From positions 1 through 21,407 of the forward strand of contig CAJUEC010000040.1 of assembly GCA_910585155.1 (NCBI GenBank): a stretch of DNA of 21,407 nucleotides, read 5' to 3'. The first letter of the stretch is position 1. Each line of letters begins with the position of its first letter. Source of the stretch: an uncultured Oscillospiraceae bacterium. Its GTDB lineage: Bacteria; Bacillota; Clostridia; Oscillospirales; Oscillospiraceae. The notes under the pieces were generated by a model. That model was not told the DNA's origin. It saw only the letters and a list, made by a program, of their open reading frames with translations, and did no database searches. Shown here one piece after another: positions 6,522 through 14,558 of this stretch. The position numbers and the translations under genes are program-made.

Positions 6522-6530
6522 GGGGGACTT
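6502..6530 (-). terminator. Terminator hairpin at the end of the arginine cluster
   Basis: A perfect 12-bp inverted repeat (AAGTCCCCCTTG, loop of 5, CAAGGGGGACTT). It is followed on the minus strand by TTTGTTATAATT. This is a plausible terminator for transcripts arriving from argF. It physically overlaps the SIR2 promoter and could also serve as an operator. Confidence 0.7.
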
Positions 6531-6542
6531 CGGCTAGGCGCC

Positions 6543-6691
6543 GTTTGAAAATTGGCGATGTGCCCAACAGCGAGGAATTTTTTCGCCAGACAAGGCGATT
6601 TGACGCAGAAATACTTTGTGTATTTCCAGTCAAATCAACGCTGTATGGCGGGAAAGGACCCCCTGCTTGGGCATGTTGACAATTTTCAAAC
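6543..6691. repeat. 149-bp foldback palindrome (MITE-like element)
   Basis: The ends are a perfect 12-bp inverted repeat, GTTTGAAAATTG and CAATTTTCAAAC, continued inward by imperfect pairing up to TGCCCA/TGGGCA. The centre is a further strong hairpin: GATTTGAC (6597-6604), GAAATAC (6608-6614), loop TTTGT, GTATTTC (6620-6626), GTCAAATC (6629-6636). The whole element can fold on itself. It carries no protein I recognise and begins 5 bp beyond the argF stop. It resembles dispersed palindromic repeats I associate with Oscillospiraceae genomes; only one copy is in this window. Confidence 0.75.
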
Positions 6692-6696
6692 AAGCC

Positions 6697-7611
6697 CTAA
6701 TCCTTCATCAATAGATACAAAACCGCCTTCTGGGCGTGGAGCCGGTTCTCCGCCTCCTCAAAGATCTCATCGGCGTGGGCCTCGAACACCCCGGCGCTGA
6801 TCTCCTCCCCCTTGTGGGCGGGGAGGCAGTGCTGCACCATGCAGCCGGGGTTGGCCAGCTTCATCAATGCCTCATCCACGCAATAGCCTGCAAAGGCCCT
6901 TGCCCGGATGGCCCGCTCCTCCTCCTGGCCCATGGACGCCCACACGTCGGTGATCACCACGTCGGCGCCCGCCACCGCGTCGGCGGGCGAGCGCACCAGC
7001 TCAAATCTGCTGTCCGCCGCCGACTTGGCGAAGTCCAGCACCACCGGGTCCGGGTCGTACCCCTCGGGGCAGGCCACCGACACGTCCATGCCGCACTTCA
7101 GCCCCCCCACAATGAGGGAGTTGGCCATGTTGTTGCCGTCCCCAATGAAGGCCAGCTTCAGCCCCTCCAGCCGGGTCATCTTCTCCCGGACGGTCATCAG
7201 GTCGGCCAGCACCTGGCAGGGGTGGGCAAAGTCGGTGAGGCCGTTGATCACCGGGATGGACGCCTTTTGCGCCAGCTCCTCCACCTCCGCCTGGGCGAAG
7301 GTGCGGATCATGATGCCGTCGCAGTACCGGGCCAGCACCCGGGCGGTGTCCTCCACCGGCTCCCCCCGGCCAATCTGGCTCTCCTTGCCGGACAGGAACA
7401 GGGCGTGCCCCCCCAGCTGGTACATGCCCACCTCGAAGGACACCCGGGTGCGGGTGGAGTTCTTCTCAAAGATCATTGCCAGGGTCTTCCCCTTCAGGTG
7501 ATCGTGGGGGATGCGGTGCTTCTGGCTGTACTTCATCTGGTCCGCCGTGTCCAGAATCTCGTGGATGTCCTCCCGGGAAAGGTCCAGCAGCTTGAGCAGA
7601 TCTTTTTTCAT
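6697..7611 (-). CDS. argF: Ornithine carbamoyltransferase
   Basis: A 304-residue cytosolic enzyme that makes citrulline from ornithine and carbamoyl phosphate. The carbamoyl-phosphate site STRTR is at residues 52-56, HPCQ at 130-133, and the ornithine-site HCLPAHKGEE near residues 262-271. Length is normal for anabolic enzymes. A GGGAGGAG site precedes the ATG. It is the last gene of the arginine cluster, 13 bp after argD. The cluster context (argG to argD, no arcA or arcC) supports a biosynthetic rather than a catabolic role. Confidence 0.95.
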   Translation of the reverse strand: MKKDLLKLLDLSREDIHEILDTADQMKYSQKHRIPHDHLKGKTLAMIFEKNSTRTRVSFEVGMYQLGGHALFLSGKESQIGRGEPVEDTARVLARYCDGIMIRTFAQAEVEELAQKASIPVINGLTDFAHPCQVLADLMTVREKMTRLEGLKLAFIGDGNNMANSLIVGGLKCGMDVSVACPEGYDPDPVVLDFAKSAADSRFELVRSPADAVAGADVVITDVWASMGQEEERAIRARAFAGYCVDEALMKLANPGCMVQHCLPAHKGEEISAGVFEAHADEIFEEAENRLHAQKAVLYLLMKD

Positions 7612-7624
7612 GGGTATCTCCTCC

Positions 7625-8800
7625 CTAGGAAAGCGTTGCTTTCAAAATGGCCAGCCCCTTATCCATCTCCTCCTTGGTGATGGTCAGCGGCGGCAGGAAC
7701 CGCAGCCCCGGCCCGGCGGTGAGGGACAGCAGTCCCGCCTGGTTCAGCTTGGCGCACAGCTCCTTGTTGGAGAAGCCGCCGTTCACCTCCACGCCAACCA
7801 TCAGCCCCATGCCCCGGGTCCCGCCCAGGCAGGGCAGGTCCATGTCCTCAATGGATTCCCGCAGATAGGCGCCCTTTTCCTTCACCTGGGCGATGGCCCC
7901 GTCATCCAGGATGTCCAGCACGGCGCGGGCCGCGGCGGCGGATACGGGATTGCCCCCAAAGGTGGAGGCGTGGTCGCCGGGACCAAACACCTTCCGGCAC
8001 CGCTGATTCACCAGAAAGCCGCCCATGGGCAGCCCCCCGGCAATCCCCTTGGCGAAGGAAACCGCGTCAGGCTGGACGCCGTACTGCTGGAAGCAGAACA
8101 GGGAGCCGGTGCGGCCCACGCCGGTCTGCACCTCGTCCACCAGGAACAGCCAGTCCCGGTCCTGGCACAGCTTCACCAGCTCATGGACGAAGTCCGGGTC
8201 CAGGGGCAGCACGCCCCCCTCCCCCTGGACCAGCTCCACCAGCACGGCGCACACGTCGTGGCCCGCCGCCTGCTTCACGCTGTCCAGGCTGGGCTCCGCC
8301 CGGCGGAAGCCCTCGGTGAAGGGGAAAAAGTATTTGTGGAACACGTCCTGGCCGGTGGCGGCCAGGGTGGTGATGGTCCGGCCGTGGAAGGAGCGGTTCA
8401 GGGTGATGATGGTGCCCCGGCCCTCGCCGTACTTCTCCCAGGACCACTTCCGGGCCAGCTTGATGATCCCCTCATTGCCCTCCGCGCCGGAGTTGCCGAA
8501 AAAGGCCGCCGCCATGCCGGAGCGGGTGCACAGCTTCTCCGCCAGCCTGGCATAGGGCTCGGAGTAGTACAGGTTGGAGATGTGGCCCAGCTTCCCGGCC
8601 TGCTCCGCCACCGCCGCCGTCCACTTCGGGTGGGCGGTGCCCACCGACAGCACCCCGATGCCGGAGGCAAAGTCGATGTACTCCCTGCCGTCCAGCCCGT
8701 ACAGCGTGGCCCCCTGGCCATGGTGGATGGCGATGGGATTGCGGCCATAGCTCTGGACCACGTACTGCCGGTCCAGCTCTCTCAGTTCCTCAAAGGTCAT
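7625..8800 (-). CDS. argD: Acetylornithine aminotransferase
   Basis: A 391-residue class-III PLP aminotransferase that converts N-acetylglutamate semialdehyde and glutamate to N-acetylornithine and 2-oxoglutarate. Visible landmarks are NSGAEGNEGIIKLARK near residues 103-118, LVDEVQTGVGRTG near 219-231 with the PLP-binding Asp, and the Schiff-base lysine in SFAKGIAGG near 251-259. The start has a GGGAGGAC site. It lies between argB and argF in the expected pathway order. Dual use in lysine synthesis is possible for this family but is not shown here. The 59-bp spacer to argB contains a short sequence also found in the nifS leader. Confidence 0.94.
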   Translation of the reverse strand: MTFEELRELDRQYVVQSYGRNPIAIHHGQGATLYGLDGREYIDFASGIGVLSVGTAHPKWTAAVAEQAGKLGHISNLYYSEPYARLAEKLCTRSGMAAAFFGNSGAEGNEGIIKLARKWSWEKYGEGRGTIITLNRSFHGRTITTLAATGQDVFHKYFFPFTEGFRRAEPSLDSVKQAAGHDVCAVLVELVQGEGGVLPLDPDFVHELVKLCQDRDWLFLVDEVQTGVGRTGSLFCFQQYGVQPDAVSFAKGIAGGLPMGGFLVNQRCRKVFGPGDHASTFGGNPVSAAAARAVLDILDDGAIAQVKEKGAYLRESIEDMDLPCLGGTRGMGLMVGVEVNGGFSNKELCAKLNQAGLLSLTAGPGLRFLPPLTITKEEMDKGLAILKATLS

Positions 8801-8859
8801 GTGAATGTCCTCCCCTTTACACCATTGTCACGCTTTGCCTGTTCGCGCCGGCTCGGACG

Positions 8860-9714
8860 CTAAACAGTGATCATGGTCCCCACTCCGGCGTCGCTGAGCA
8901 GCTCGATGAGGATAGAGTGGGGGATGCGGCCGTCCAGGATGACGGTGGAGCGCACGCCGGAGCGCACCGCCTCCACGGCACAGTCGATCTTGGGGATCAT
9001 GCCGCCCTGGATGACCCCGTCCTTCACCAGCCCCGGCACCTCGGAGGCCCGGGCGTGGGGGATCAGGGTGGACTCGTCCGCCGGGTCGGTGAGCAGCCCC
9101 CGCACATCGGTGAGCAGCAGCAGCTTCTCCGCGTTCATGGCGATGGCCAGCCTGGCGGCGGCGGTGTCCGCGTTCACGTTGTAGGCGGTGGGGCCGTCGG
9201 CGCCCCGGGCCACGGTGGACACCACGGGGATATAGCCATTGTGGAGCGCGTCCTCCACCACGGCGGGCTCCACCCTGGTGATGGAGCCCACCAGGCCGTA
9301 TTTCTCGTCCAGCCGGACGGCCTGGAGCAAATCCGCGTCCATGCCGCACAGGCCCACCGCCCGGCCCCCCTGGCCGTTTATGAGGGCCACCAGGTCCTTG
9401 TTCACCTTGCCGCACAGCACCTGCTGCACCACCTCCATGGTGGTCTCGTCGGTGACCCGCAGGCCGTCCACAAACTGGGACGCATGGCCCAGCCGCTTCA
9501 GCATGTCGCTGATCTCCGGCCCGCCGCCGTGGACCACCACCACCCGGACCCCCACCAGGGAGAGCAGGATCAGGTCGGAGATCACCGCCCGGCGCAGCTC
9601 CTCCGAGATCATGGCGTTGCCGCCGTATTTCACCACCACGGTTTTGCCGCTGTACTTCTGGATGTAGGGCAGCGCCTCGGCCAGCACCTGGGCCCGGTCA
9701 ATGAGGGAGGACAT
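8860..9714 (-). CDS. argB: Acetylglutamate kinase
   Basis: About 284 residues; phosphorylates N-acetylglutamate with ATP, the second step of the pathway and often the arginine-feedback point. Motifs: VVVKYGGNAM near residue 25-34, VVVVHGGGPEI near 57-67, YNVNADTAAARLA in the middle, LLLLTDVRGLL, and GMIPKIDCAVEAVRSGV towards the C-terminus. I chose the ATG at 9714 because it lies 8 bp behind AAAGGTGG; the upstream GTG at 9726 is inside that site and the ATG at 9720 is too close. The 83-bp gap to argJ has no gene. An N-terminal helix compatible with the arginine-sensitive hexameric form is not obvious. Confidence 0.95.
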   Translation of the reverse strand: MSSLIDRAQVLAEALPYIQKYSGKTVVVKYGGNAMISEELRRAVISDLILLSLVGVRVVVVHGGGPEISDMLKRLGHASQFVDGLRVTDETTMEVVQQVLCGKVNKDLVALINGQGGRAVGLCGMDADLLQAVRLDEKYGLVGSITRVEPAVVEDALHNGYIPVVSTVARGADGPTAYNVNADTAAARLAIAMNAEKLLLLTDVRGLLTDPADESTLIPHARASEVPGLVKDGVIQGGMIPKIDCAVEAVRSGVRSTVILDGRIPHSILIELLSDAGVGTMITV

Positions 9715-9797
9715 GGGCATAACCACCTTTGTTCTAAATTGTGATCCGCGGGAAAAACTCCGCCGCCCCGCCTTGGCCGGCGGAAGTTGAGCGCGAA

Positions 9798-11021
9798 TCA
9801 GGTTCGATAGTCGCCGTTGATCTTCACGTAGTCGTACGTCAGGTCGCAGCCCCAGCAGGTGGCCTCGTGGGTCCCCTCGTTGAGAGCCACCTCGATGACC
9901 ACCTCGTCCTGGGTGAGAATCTTTTTGGCCAGCTCCTCGTCAAAGTCCAGGCCCGTGCCCTTCTCGCACACCAGAACGCTGCCCTGGATGGAGGAGAAGC
10001 CGATGTCCACATACTCCGGGCGGAAGGGGGCCTTGGAGTAGCCCATGGCGCACAGCACCCGCCCCCAGTTGGCGTCCGCGCCGAACAGCGCCGCCTTCAC
10101 CAGGGAGGAGCCCACCACCGCCTTGGCCAGCCGCTCGGCGCTGTCCTCGCTGCGGGCAGAGCGGACGGTGCAGGTCACCAGCCGGGAGGCCCCCTCCCCG
10201 TCGGCGGCGATGGAGCGGGCCATGGCCTCACACACCTGATGGAGGGCCTTGCAGAATACGATGTAATTGTCGTCCTTCCACTCGATCTGCTCGTTGCCCG
10301 CCATGCCGTTGGCCAGTACCACGCACATGTCGTTGGTGGAGGTGTCCCCGTCCACCGTCACCCGGTTGAAGGTGCGGGGGACGATGTCGTGGAGGGCGTC
10401 CTGGAGCACGTCGTGGGTGATGGCGCAGTCGGTGGTGATAAAGCACAGCATGGTGCCCATGTTGGGGTGGATCATGCCGGAACCCTTGGCGATGGCCCCG
10501 ATGGTCACGGTTTTGCCGCCGATGGTGACGGCCACGGCGGTCTCCTTTTTCACCGTGTCGGTGGTCATGACCGCGTGGGCGGCGGCGTCCGAACCGTTGT
10601 CGTTCAGGGCGGAGGCCAGGGCAGGTATCCCCTTCTCAATGGCGGAGATGTTCAGCTCCTGGCCGATGACGCCGGTGGACGCCACCACGAAATCGCCGGG
10701 CTTCAGCCCCGTGGCCTTGGCGGCCAGGGCGCACATCCGCTCCGCGTTCTCGTGGCTCAGGGGGGCGCAGGCGTTGGCGTTGCCGCTGTTGGCGATGACC
10801 CCCCGGCATACCCCGTCCTCCAGGTGGCCCATGGTGACGTAGATGGGGGCGGCCTTCACCCGGTTCAGGGTGTAGACGGCGGCGGCGGCGCACTCCCGCT
10901 CCGACAGGATCATGGCCAGGTCGTTTTTGTCCGGGCTGCTCCCCGCCTTCACGCCGCAGTGTACCCCGGCGGCGGTAAACCCCTTGGCGGCGCACACGCC
11001 GCCGGAAATCTCTTTCAACAT
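9798..11021 (-). CDS. argJ: Glutamate N-acetyltransferase (ornithine acetyltransferase), ArgJ
   Basis: About 407 residues. ArgJ moves the acetyl group from N-acetylornithine to glutamate, recycling it; many members also use acetyl-CoA. The precursor normally cleaves itself before a conserved Thr that becomes the nucleophile. Here that segment is AKGSGMIHPNMGTMLCF, with Thr190 preceded by Gly, where Ala is usual. VIANSGNANAC near residues 76-86 is also typical. The ATG at 11021 (MLKEISGG) has an AAAGGAG site; the open frame extending to 11084 is not used. No separate argA or ArgJ partner is visible, so this gene probably supplies N-acetylglutamate for the cluster. Confidence 0.94.
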   Translation of the reverse strand: MLKEISGGVCAAKGFTAAGVHCGVKAGSSPDKNDLAMILSERECAAAAVYTLNRVKAAPIYVTMGHLEDGVCRGVIANSGNANACAPLSHENAERMCALAAKATGLKPGDFVVASTGVIGQELNISAIEKGIPALASALNDNGSDAAAHAVMTTDTVKKETAVAVTIGGKTVTIGAIAKGSGMIHPNMGTMLCFITTDCAITHDVLQDALHDIVPRTFNRVTVDGDTSTNDMCVVLANGMAGNEQIEWKDDNYIVFCKALHQVCEAMARSIAADGEGASRLVTCTVRSARSEDSAERLAKAVVGSSLVKAALFGADANWGRVLCAMGYSKAPFRPEYVDIGFSSIQGSVLVCEKGTGLDFDEELAKKILTQDEVVIEVALNEGTHEATCWGCDLTYDYVKINGDYRT

Positions 11022-11080
11022 GATCGCAACTCCTTTATTTGTAGGGACGTTCCTTTTCATTTGAAAAGAAATTTTTGTCC

Positions 11081-11099
11081 GCAAGGCTGCGCCTTGCTC
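11081..11099 (-). promoter_or_regulatory. Hairpin between the membrane-protein gene and argJ
   Basis: A perfect GCAAGGC-TGC-GCCTTGC inverted repeat sits in the 93-bp gap, next to a second small one (CTTTTC-ATTT-GAAAAG). It may be a processing or attenuation hairpin. No clean T-tract follows, so I do not call it a terminator. Confidence 0.4.
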
Positions 11100-11114
11100 A
11101 TGACATGAAAAAAG

Positions 11115-11645
11115 TTAATCCAGCTTTTGAAATTGCAGCCGGTGCATGTAATCCAGCGCATCCTGTTGAGAAAACACGCTATCCTCCGGCGTGCGGAAAA
11201 CCGCCCCGTACGCAGAGCCTTCGATCTGAACGATCAAAGCGTACCCCGTTCCGTCCTCCTTCGGATAGCCGCACACCAACAGCGGAGCTTCCTCCGTCCC
11301 GTCCTCCAGAATGCGGCAGTCCTCCGCCTCCCAGGCGTCCCGCTGATACGCCGCGCACACCTCCTGGGGCAAAAATTCACCCTCTAAGAGAACGGTGCCG
11401 CTCCGAAGGATCTGGATGCGGTTGTCCCGGCACTCCACCTCATAGGGGCCCACGCCGGATGTGTCCAGCCGCAGGGAAATTTGCTCCTCCCCCACCGTGA
11501 ACCGTTGCTCCGCAAAGCCCCACAGCGTCCAGGAAATCCCGCCCTGGGGGATCAGCAGTCCCACCGCCAGCCCAACCGCCAGAATCAGCAGGATAACCGC
11601 GGGGTGCAGGAAGGTTTTCCCGTTCTTCCGCTCAACCAGCTTCAT
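11115..11645 (-). CDS. Membrane-anchored protein of unknown function inside the arginine cluster
   Basis: About 176 residues. A basic N-terminus (MKLVERKNGKTF) leads into one hydrophobic helix near residues 15-32 (AVILLILAVGLAVGLLI). A soluble, mixed beta-rich domain of about 140 residues follows, starting GGISWTLWGFAEQRFTVGEE. With this topology the domain should lie outside the cytoplasmic membrane. I do not recognise the family; the pattern has no obvious catalytic residues. The start chosen is the ATG at 11645 behind AAGGA, not the TTG at 11651. It lies only 15 bp after argC and 93 bp before argJ, so it is probably transcribed with the arginine genes, although its role need not be biosynthetic. 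Confidence 0.72.
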   Translation of the reverse strand: MKLVERKNGKTFLHPAVILLILAVGLAVGLLIPQGGISWTLWGFAEQRFTVGEEQISLRLDTSGVGPYEVECRDNRIQILRSGTVLLEGEFLPQEVCAAYQRDAWEAEDCRILEDGTEEAPLLVCGYPKEDGTGYALIVQIEGSAYGAVFRTPEDSVFSQQDALDYMHRLQFQKLD

Positions 11646-11660
11646 TCGCAATCCGTCCTT

Positions 11661-12602
11661 TTACAGCGCGAGGCCTTTTGTCTCCTCAAACCCCAGCATC
11701 AGGTTCATATTCTGCACCGCCGCGCCGGAGGCCCCCTTACCCAGGTTGTCCAGCCGGGCGGTGAGCATCAGCTGCTCCTCGTTCCCGTTGACGAAGATTT
11801 GCAGAATATCCTTCCCCGCCAGATTGTTGGAGCCGATGAAGCCGCAGCTGGGCGCGTCGGCGGGGCGCAGCCGAACGACGGGGCTTCCGGCGTAATAGCC
11901 GTCATACAGCTCGCGGAGGGCTTCAACGGACCGCCGCCCCTTCAGCTGGTCGGCAAACAGTGCCGCCGTCACCGTCATGCCCTGGGGAAAGTCACAGATC
12001 ATAGGCATAAAGATGGGACCGCGGGTGAGGCCGCTCACCTGCCTCATCTCCGGGATATGCTTGTGGGAGAGGCCGACGGCGTAGTGCCGGGGGCTGTCCA
12101 GCTCCGCTTCCCGGCCCGAATCGGTATACTGGGCGATGCCCTTCTTCCCCGCCCCAGTGTAGCCGGACAGGGCGTGACAGGTCACACACGCCTCCGGGGA
12201 CAGGACCCCCAGCTCCACCAGGGGCCGGATCAGCGACAAAAAGCCGGTGGCATAGCAGCCGGGGGTTGCCACCCGCTTGGCAGTCCTGATCCTCTCCCGC
12301 TGTCCGTGGAGCTCCGGGAAGCCGTACACCCACCCCGCCGCCGTGCGGTGGGCGGTGGAGCAGTCGATCACCCGGGTGGTGTGGTTGTCAAGGAGGGCCA
12401 CCGCCTCCCGGGCGGCGGCGTCCGGCAGGCACAGGAACACCAGGTCAGCGGCGTTGAGCAGTTTTTTCCGCTCGGCCGCGTCCTTGCGCCTGTCCTCGTC
12501 GATGAGCAGCAGCTCGATGTCGTCCCGCGCCCCCAGCCGCTCATAGATCTGCAGGCCGGTGGTGCCCTCCTTGCCGTCGATGTAGATCTTCGGTTTGCTC
12601 AT
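11661..12602 (-). CDS. argC: N-acetyl-gamma-glutamyl-phosphate reductase, type 2
   Basis: A 313-residue NADPH-dependent reductase that makes N-acetylglutamate semialdehyde. It has the short (about 310-residue) type 2 form, opening KIYIDGKEGTTGLQIYERL rather than the GxTGYxG of the longer type 1. Catalytic Cys116 is in ATPGCYATGF. HALSGYTGAGK near residues 142-152 and SHKHIPEM near 178-185 are also typical. The neighbours are the membrane-anchored gene (15 bp downstream) and the PAS gene (15 bp upstream). Most Firmicutes use the type 1 form, so this choice is of some interest. The start has a weak ribosome binding site (GGACGTGAG), which is the main uncertainty. Confidence 0.93.
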   Translation of the reverse strand: MSKPKIYIDGKEGTTGLQIYERLGARDDIELLLIDEDRRKDAAERKKLLNAADLVFLCLPDAAAREAVALLDNHTTRVIDCSTAHRTAAGWVYGFPELHGQRERIRTAKRVATPGCYATGFLSLIRPLVELGVLSPEACVTCHALSGYTGAGKKGIAQYTDSGREAELDSPRHYAVGLSHKHIPEMRQVSGLTRGPIFMPMICDFPQGMTVTAALFADQLKGRRSVEALRELYDGYYAGSPVVRLRPADAPSCGFIGSNNLAGKDILQIFVNGNEEQLMLTARLDNLGKGASGAAVQNMNLMLGFEETKGLAL

Positions 12603-12617
12603 ATCCTCACGTCCTTG

Positions 12618-12995
12618 TCACGGCCTGAACTCGTACCGCGCCCCGGTCTCCCGGTCCCGGTACTCGTGCTTCTCATAGTAGCCGATGAGGGCGCCGCTCT
12701 CGTCCCGCAGGGCCACCATGTACACGTCCTTGTTCTCCTCATCGTTGCGGGAGGTGTAGATCAGGTTGTGGGACCCGCTCTCCTGAAACCAGGCCACCAC
12801 TTTTCGGATCATCTCATGGGACCCGGGGCCGTGGCAGTCCAGCAGGCTCCGGCCCACCAGGGCCATGCCGCCCTGCTGGGCGTACCGCGACCCCGCCGCC
12901 GGGTTCATGTAGATGACGATGTGCTCCAGATTACACAGCACCACCGGGGCGCGGTCCTGGTCCAGCACGCTTTTGAAATAGGGCGTCAGGTCCAT
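12618..12995 (-). CDS. Stand-alone PAS-domain protein inside the arginine cluster
   Basis: A 125-residue protein that is essentially one PAS fold: PYFKSVLDQDRAPVVLCNLE, then IVIYMNPAAGSRYAQQGG, GRSLLDCHGP, and the later strands VYMVALRDESGALIGYYEKH. The NPAA and GRSLLD words are the usual PAS core. There is no kinase, GGDEF or HTH domain attached. PAS domains bind small ligands, heme or flavin, or form dimers; the ligand here is unknown. Its ATG lies one base after the argH stop, with the GGAGG site inside the end of argH, so translation should be coupled. A sensory or regulatory role in arginine synthesis is a guess from position. Confidence 0.8.
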   Translation of the reverse strand: MDLTPYFKSVLDQDRAPVVLCNLEHIVIYMNPAAGSRYAQQGGMALVGRSLLDCHGPGSHEMIRKVVAWFQESGSHNLIYTSRNDEENKDVYMVALRDESGALIGYYEKHEYRDRETGARYEFRP

Positions 12996-12996
12996 A

Positions 12997-14385
12997 TCAG
13001 TCCTCCGCCCTCCACTGGGCCACGAACGCCTCGATCAGCGCGATCTGCTGCTTCACGCTCTCCTCCGACGGGCCGCCGTACACCTTCCGCTCGTTGACGC
13101 AGGTCTTGAGCTGGAGGGCGTCGTACACGCTCTCGTCGAAGAGGCCCGAGATGGCCCGGAAGTCCTTCAGGGGCAGGGTGTCCAGGCTCTCGCCGGTGCG
13201 CAGGCACATGTGGACCAGCCGGCCCACGATCATGTACGCCTCCCGGAAGGGCATCCCCTTTTTCACCAGGTAGTCGGCGCAGTCGGTGGCGTTGATGAAG
13301 CCCACCGACGCCGCCCGGGCCATGTTCCTGTCCTTCACCGTCAGGGTGTCCAGCATGGCGGCAAACACGGGGACGCACAGCTCCACGGTGTCGATGGCGT
13401 CAAACACCGGCTCCTTGTCCTCCTGCATGTCCTTGTTGTAGGCCAGGGGGAGGCCCTTCATCACCGTGAGCAGGGTGATGAGGGAGCCGTACACCCGCCC
13501 GGTCTTGCCCCGGACCAGCTCGGCCACGTCGGGGTTCTTCTTCTGGGGCATGATGGAGGAGCCGGTGGAGTAGGCGTCGTCCAGCTCCACGAATTTGAAC
13601 TCCCAGGAGCACCACAGGATGATCTCCTCAGAGAACCGGGACAGGTGCATCATCAGAATGGACAGGGCGGACAGCAGCTCGATGGCGTAGTCCCGGTCGG
13701 ACACGGAATCCATGGAGTTGTCGGTGGGCTTGGAAAAGCCCAGGGCGGCGGCGGTCTGGAACCGGTCCACCGGGTAGGTGGAGGTGGCCAGGGCTCCGGA
13801 GCCCAGGGGGCACTCGTCCATCCGCTCCAAGCAGTCCTCCAGCCGGGTCACGTCCCGCTTGAGCATATTGGCGTAAGCCATCATGTAGTGGCCGAAGGTG
13901 GTGGGCTGGGCCCGCTGGAGGTGGGTGTACCCCGGCATGACGGTGGACAGGTTGGCGCGGGCCTTCTTTACCAGCACCTTTTCCAGGTCCAGCAGCAGGC
14001 CGATGATGTGGGGGATCTCCTCCTTCACATACAGCCGGAAGTCGGTGGCCACCTGGTCGTTGCGGGACCGGGCAGTGTGCAGCCGCTTGCCCGTCTGGCC
14101 GATGCGCTGGGTCAGCAGGGCCTCGATGTTCATGTGGATGTCCTCGTTGTCCAGGGAGAACTCCACCCGGTCCGCCTCAATGTCCGCCAAAATGGCCTGG
14201 AGGCCCTCCACAATCTTCTCCGCCTCGTGCGCCTCGATGACCCCGGTCCTGCCCAGCATGGCGGCGTGGGCCATGGAGCCCCGGATGTCCTGCTCGTACA
14301 GCCGGGCGTCAAAGCCGATGGACGAGTTGAAATCGTTGACCAGGGTGTCGGTCTCCTTTTGGAAACGGCCCGCCCAGAGTTTCAT
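12997..14385 (-). CDS. argH: Argininosuccinate lyase
   Basis: A 462-residue homotetrameric enzyme of the fumarase/aspartase superfamily that splits argininosuccinate into arginine and fumarate. The signature GSSIMPQKKNPDV, with the flexible catalytic-Ser loop, is near residues 278-290. The opening MKLWAGRFQKETD and TARSRNDQVATDFR near residue 105-118 are also typical. The C-terminus ends QWRAED. The start has a GCGAGGTAAT site. It lies downstream of argG, with a 173-bp gap rich in GC repeats, and upstream of the PAS gene. Confidence 0.96.
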   Translation of the reverse strand: MKLWAGRFQKETDTLVNDFNSSIGFDARLYEQDIRGSMAHAAMLGRTGVIEAHEAEKIVEGLQAILADIEADRVEFSLDNEDIHMNIEALLTQRIGQTGKRLHTARSRNDQVATDFRLYVKEEIPHIIGLLLDLEKVLVKKARANLSTVMPGYTHLQRAQPTTFGHYMMAYANMLKRDVTRLEDCLERMDECPLGSGALATSTYPVDRFQTAAALGFSKPTDNSMDSVSDRDYAIELLSALSILMMHLSRFSEEIILWCSWEFKFVELDDAYSTGSSIMPQKKNPDVAELVRGKTGRVYGSLITLLTVMKGLPLAYNKDMQEDKEPVFDAIDTVELCVPVFAAMLDTLTVKDRNMARAASVGFINATDCADYLVKKGMPFREAYMIVGRLVHMCLRTGESLDTLPLKDFRAISGLFDESVYDALQLKTCVNERKVYGGPSEESVKQQIALIEAFVAQWRAED

Positions 14386-14558
14386 AGTGATTACCTCGCT
14401 TATCTGTTATCACGCCTCACCACGTCGGCGCAAAGTCCGCTCGGCTCCGTTTCCGCCTGCGGCAAAAACTCCGCCCGCTTCCTTGCGCCTCCTTCCCCGG
14501 CCGGCCCCGCTTCGCTGGGCTCCGGTCGGGATATAGGCGGCAATTTGAAACGTTACTA
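14386..14558. other. 173-bp argG-argH spacer without a gene
   Basis: No start codon with a convincing ribosome binding site is present beyond the one for argH. The spacer is GC-rich and carries weak, repeat-like phrases. A 12-base string AAAAACTCCGCC also occurs in the argJ-argB spacer (from about 9752). The inverted GGCCGGCC sequence lies near 14499. I see no strong promoter for argH. Confidence 0.5.

Noticed and set aside
6490..6693. Minus-strand 67-codon frame in the argF-SIR2 gap
   Set aside because: It runs through the palindromic element and the terminator hairpin, so the frame is incidental.
9798..11084. Upstream start for argJ at 11084
   Set aside because: The ATG at 11021 has the good ribosome binding site and the normal family N-terminus; the extra 21 residues look like leader sequence.
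9741..11108. Long plus-strand open frame opposite argJ
   Set aside because: Its composition (Gly/His/Val-rich, no recognisable motif) is that of an antisense shadow in GC-rich DNA; argJ is unambiguous on the other strand.
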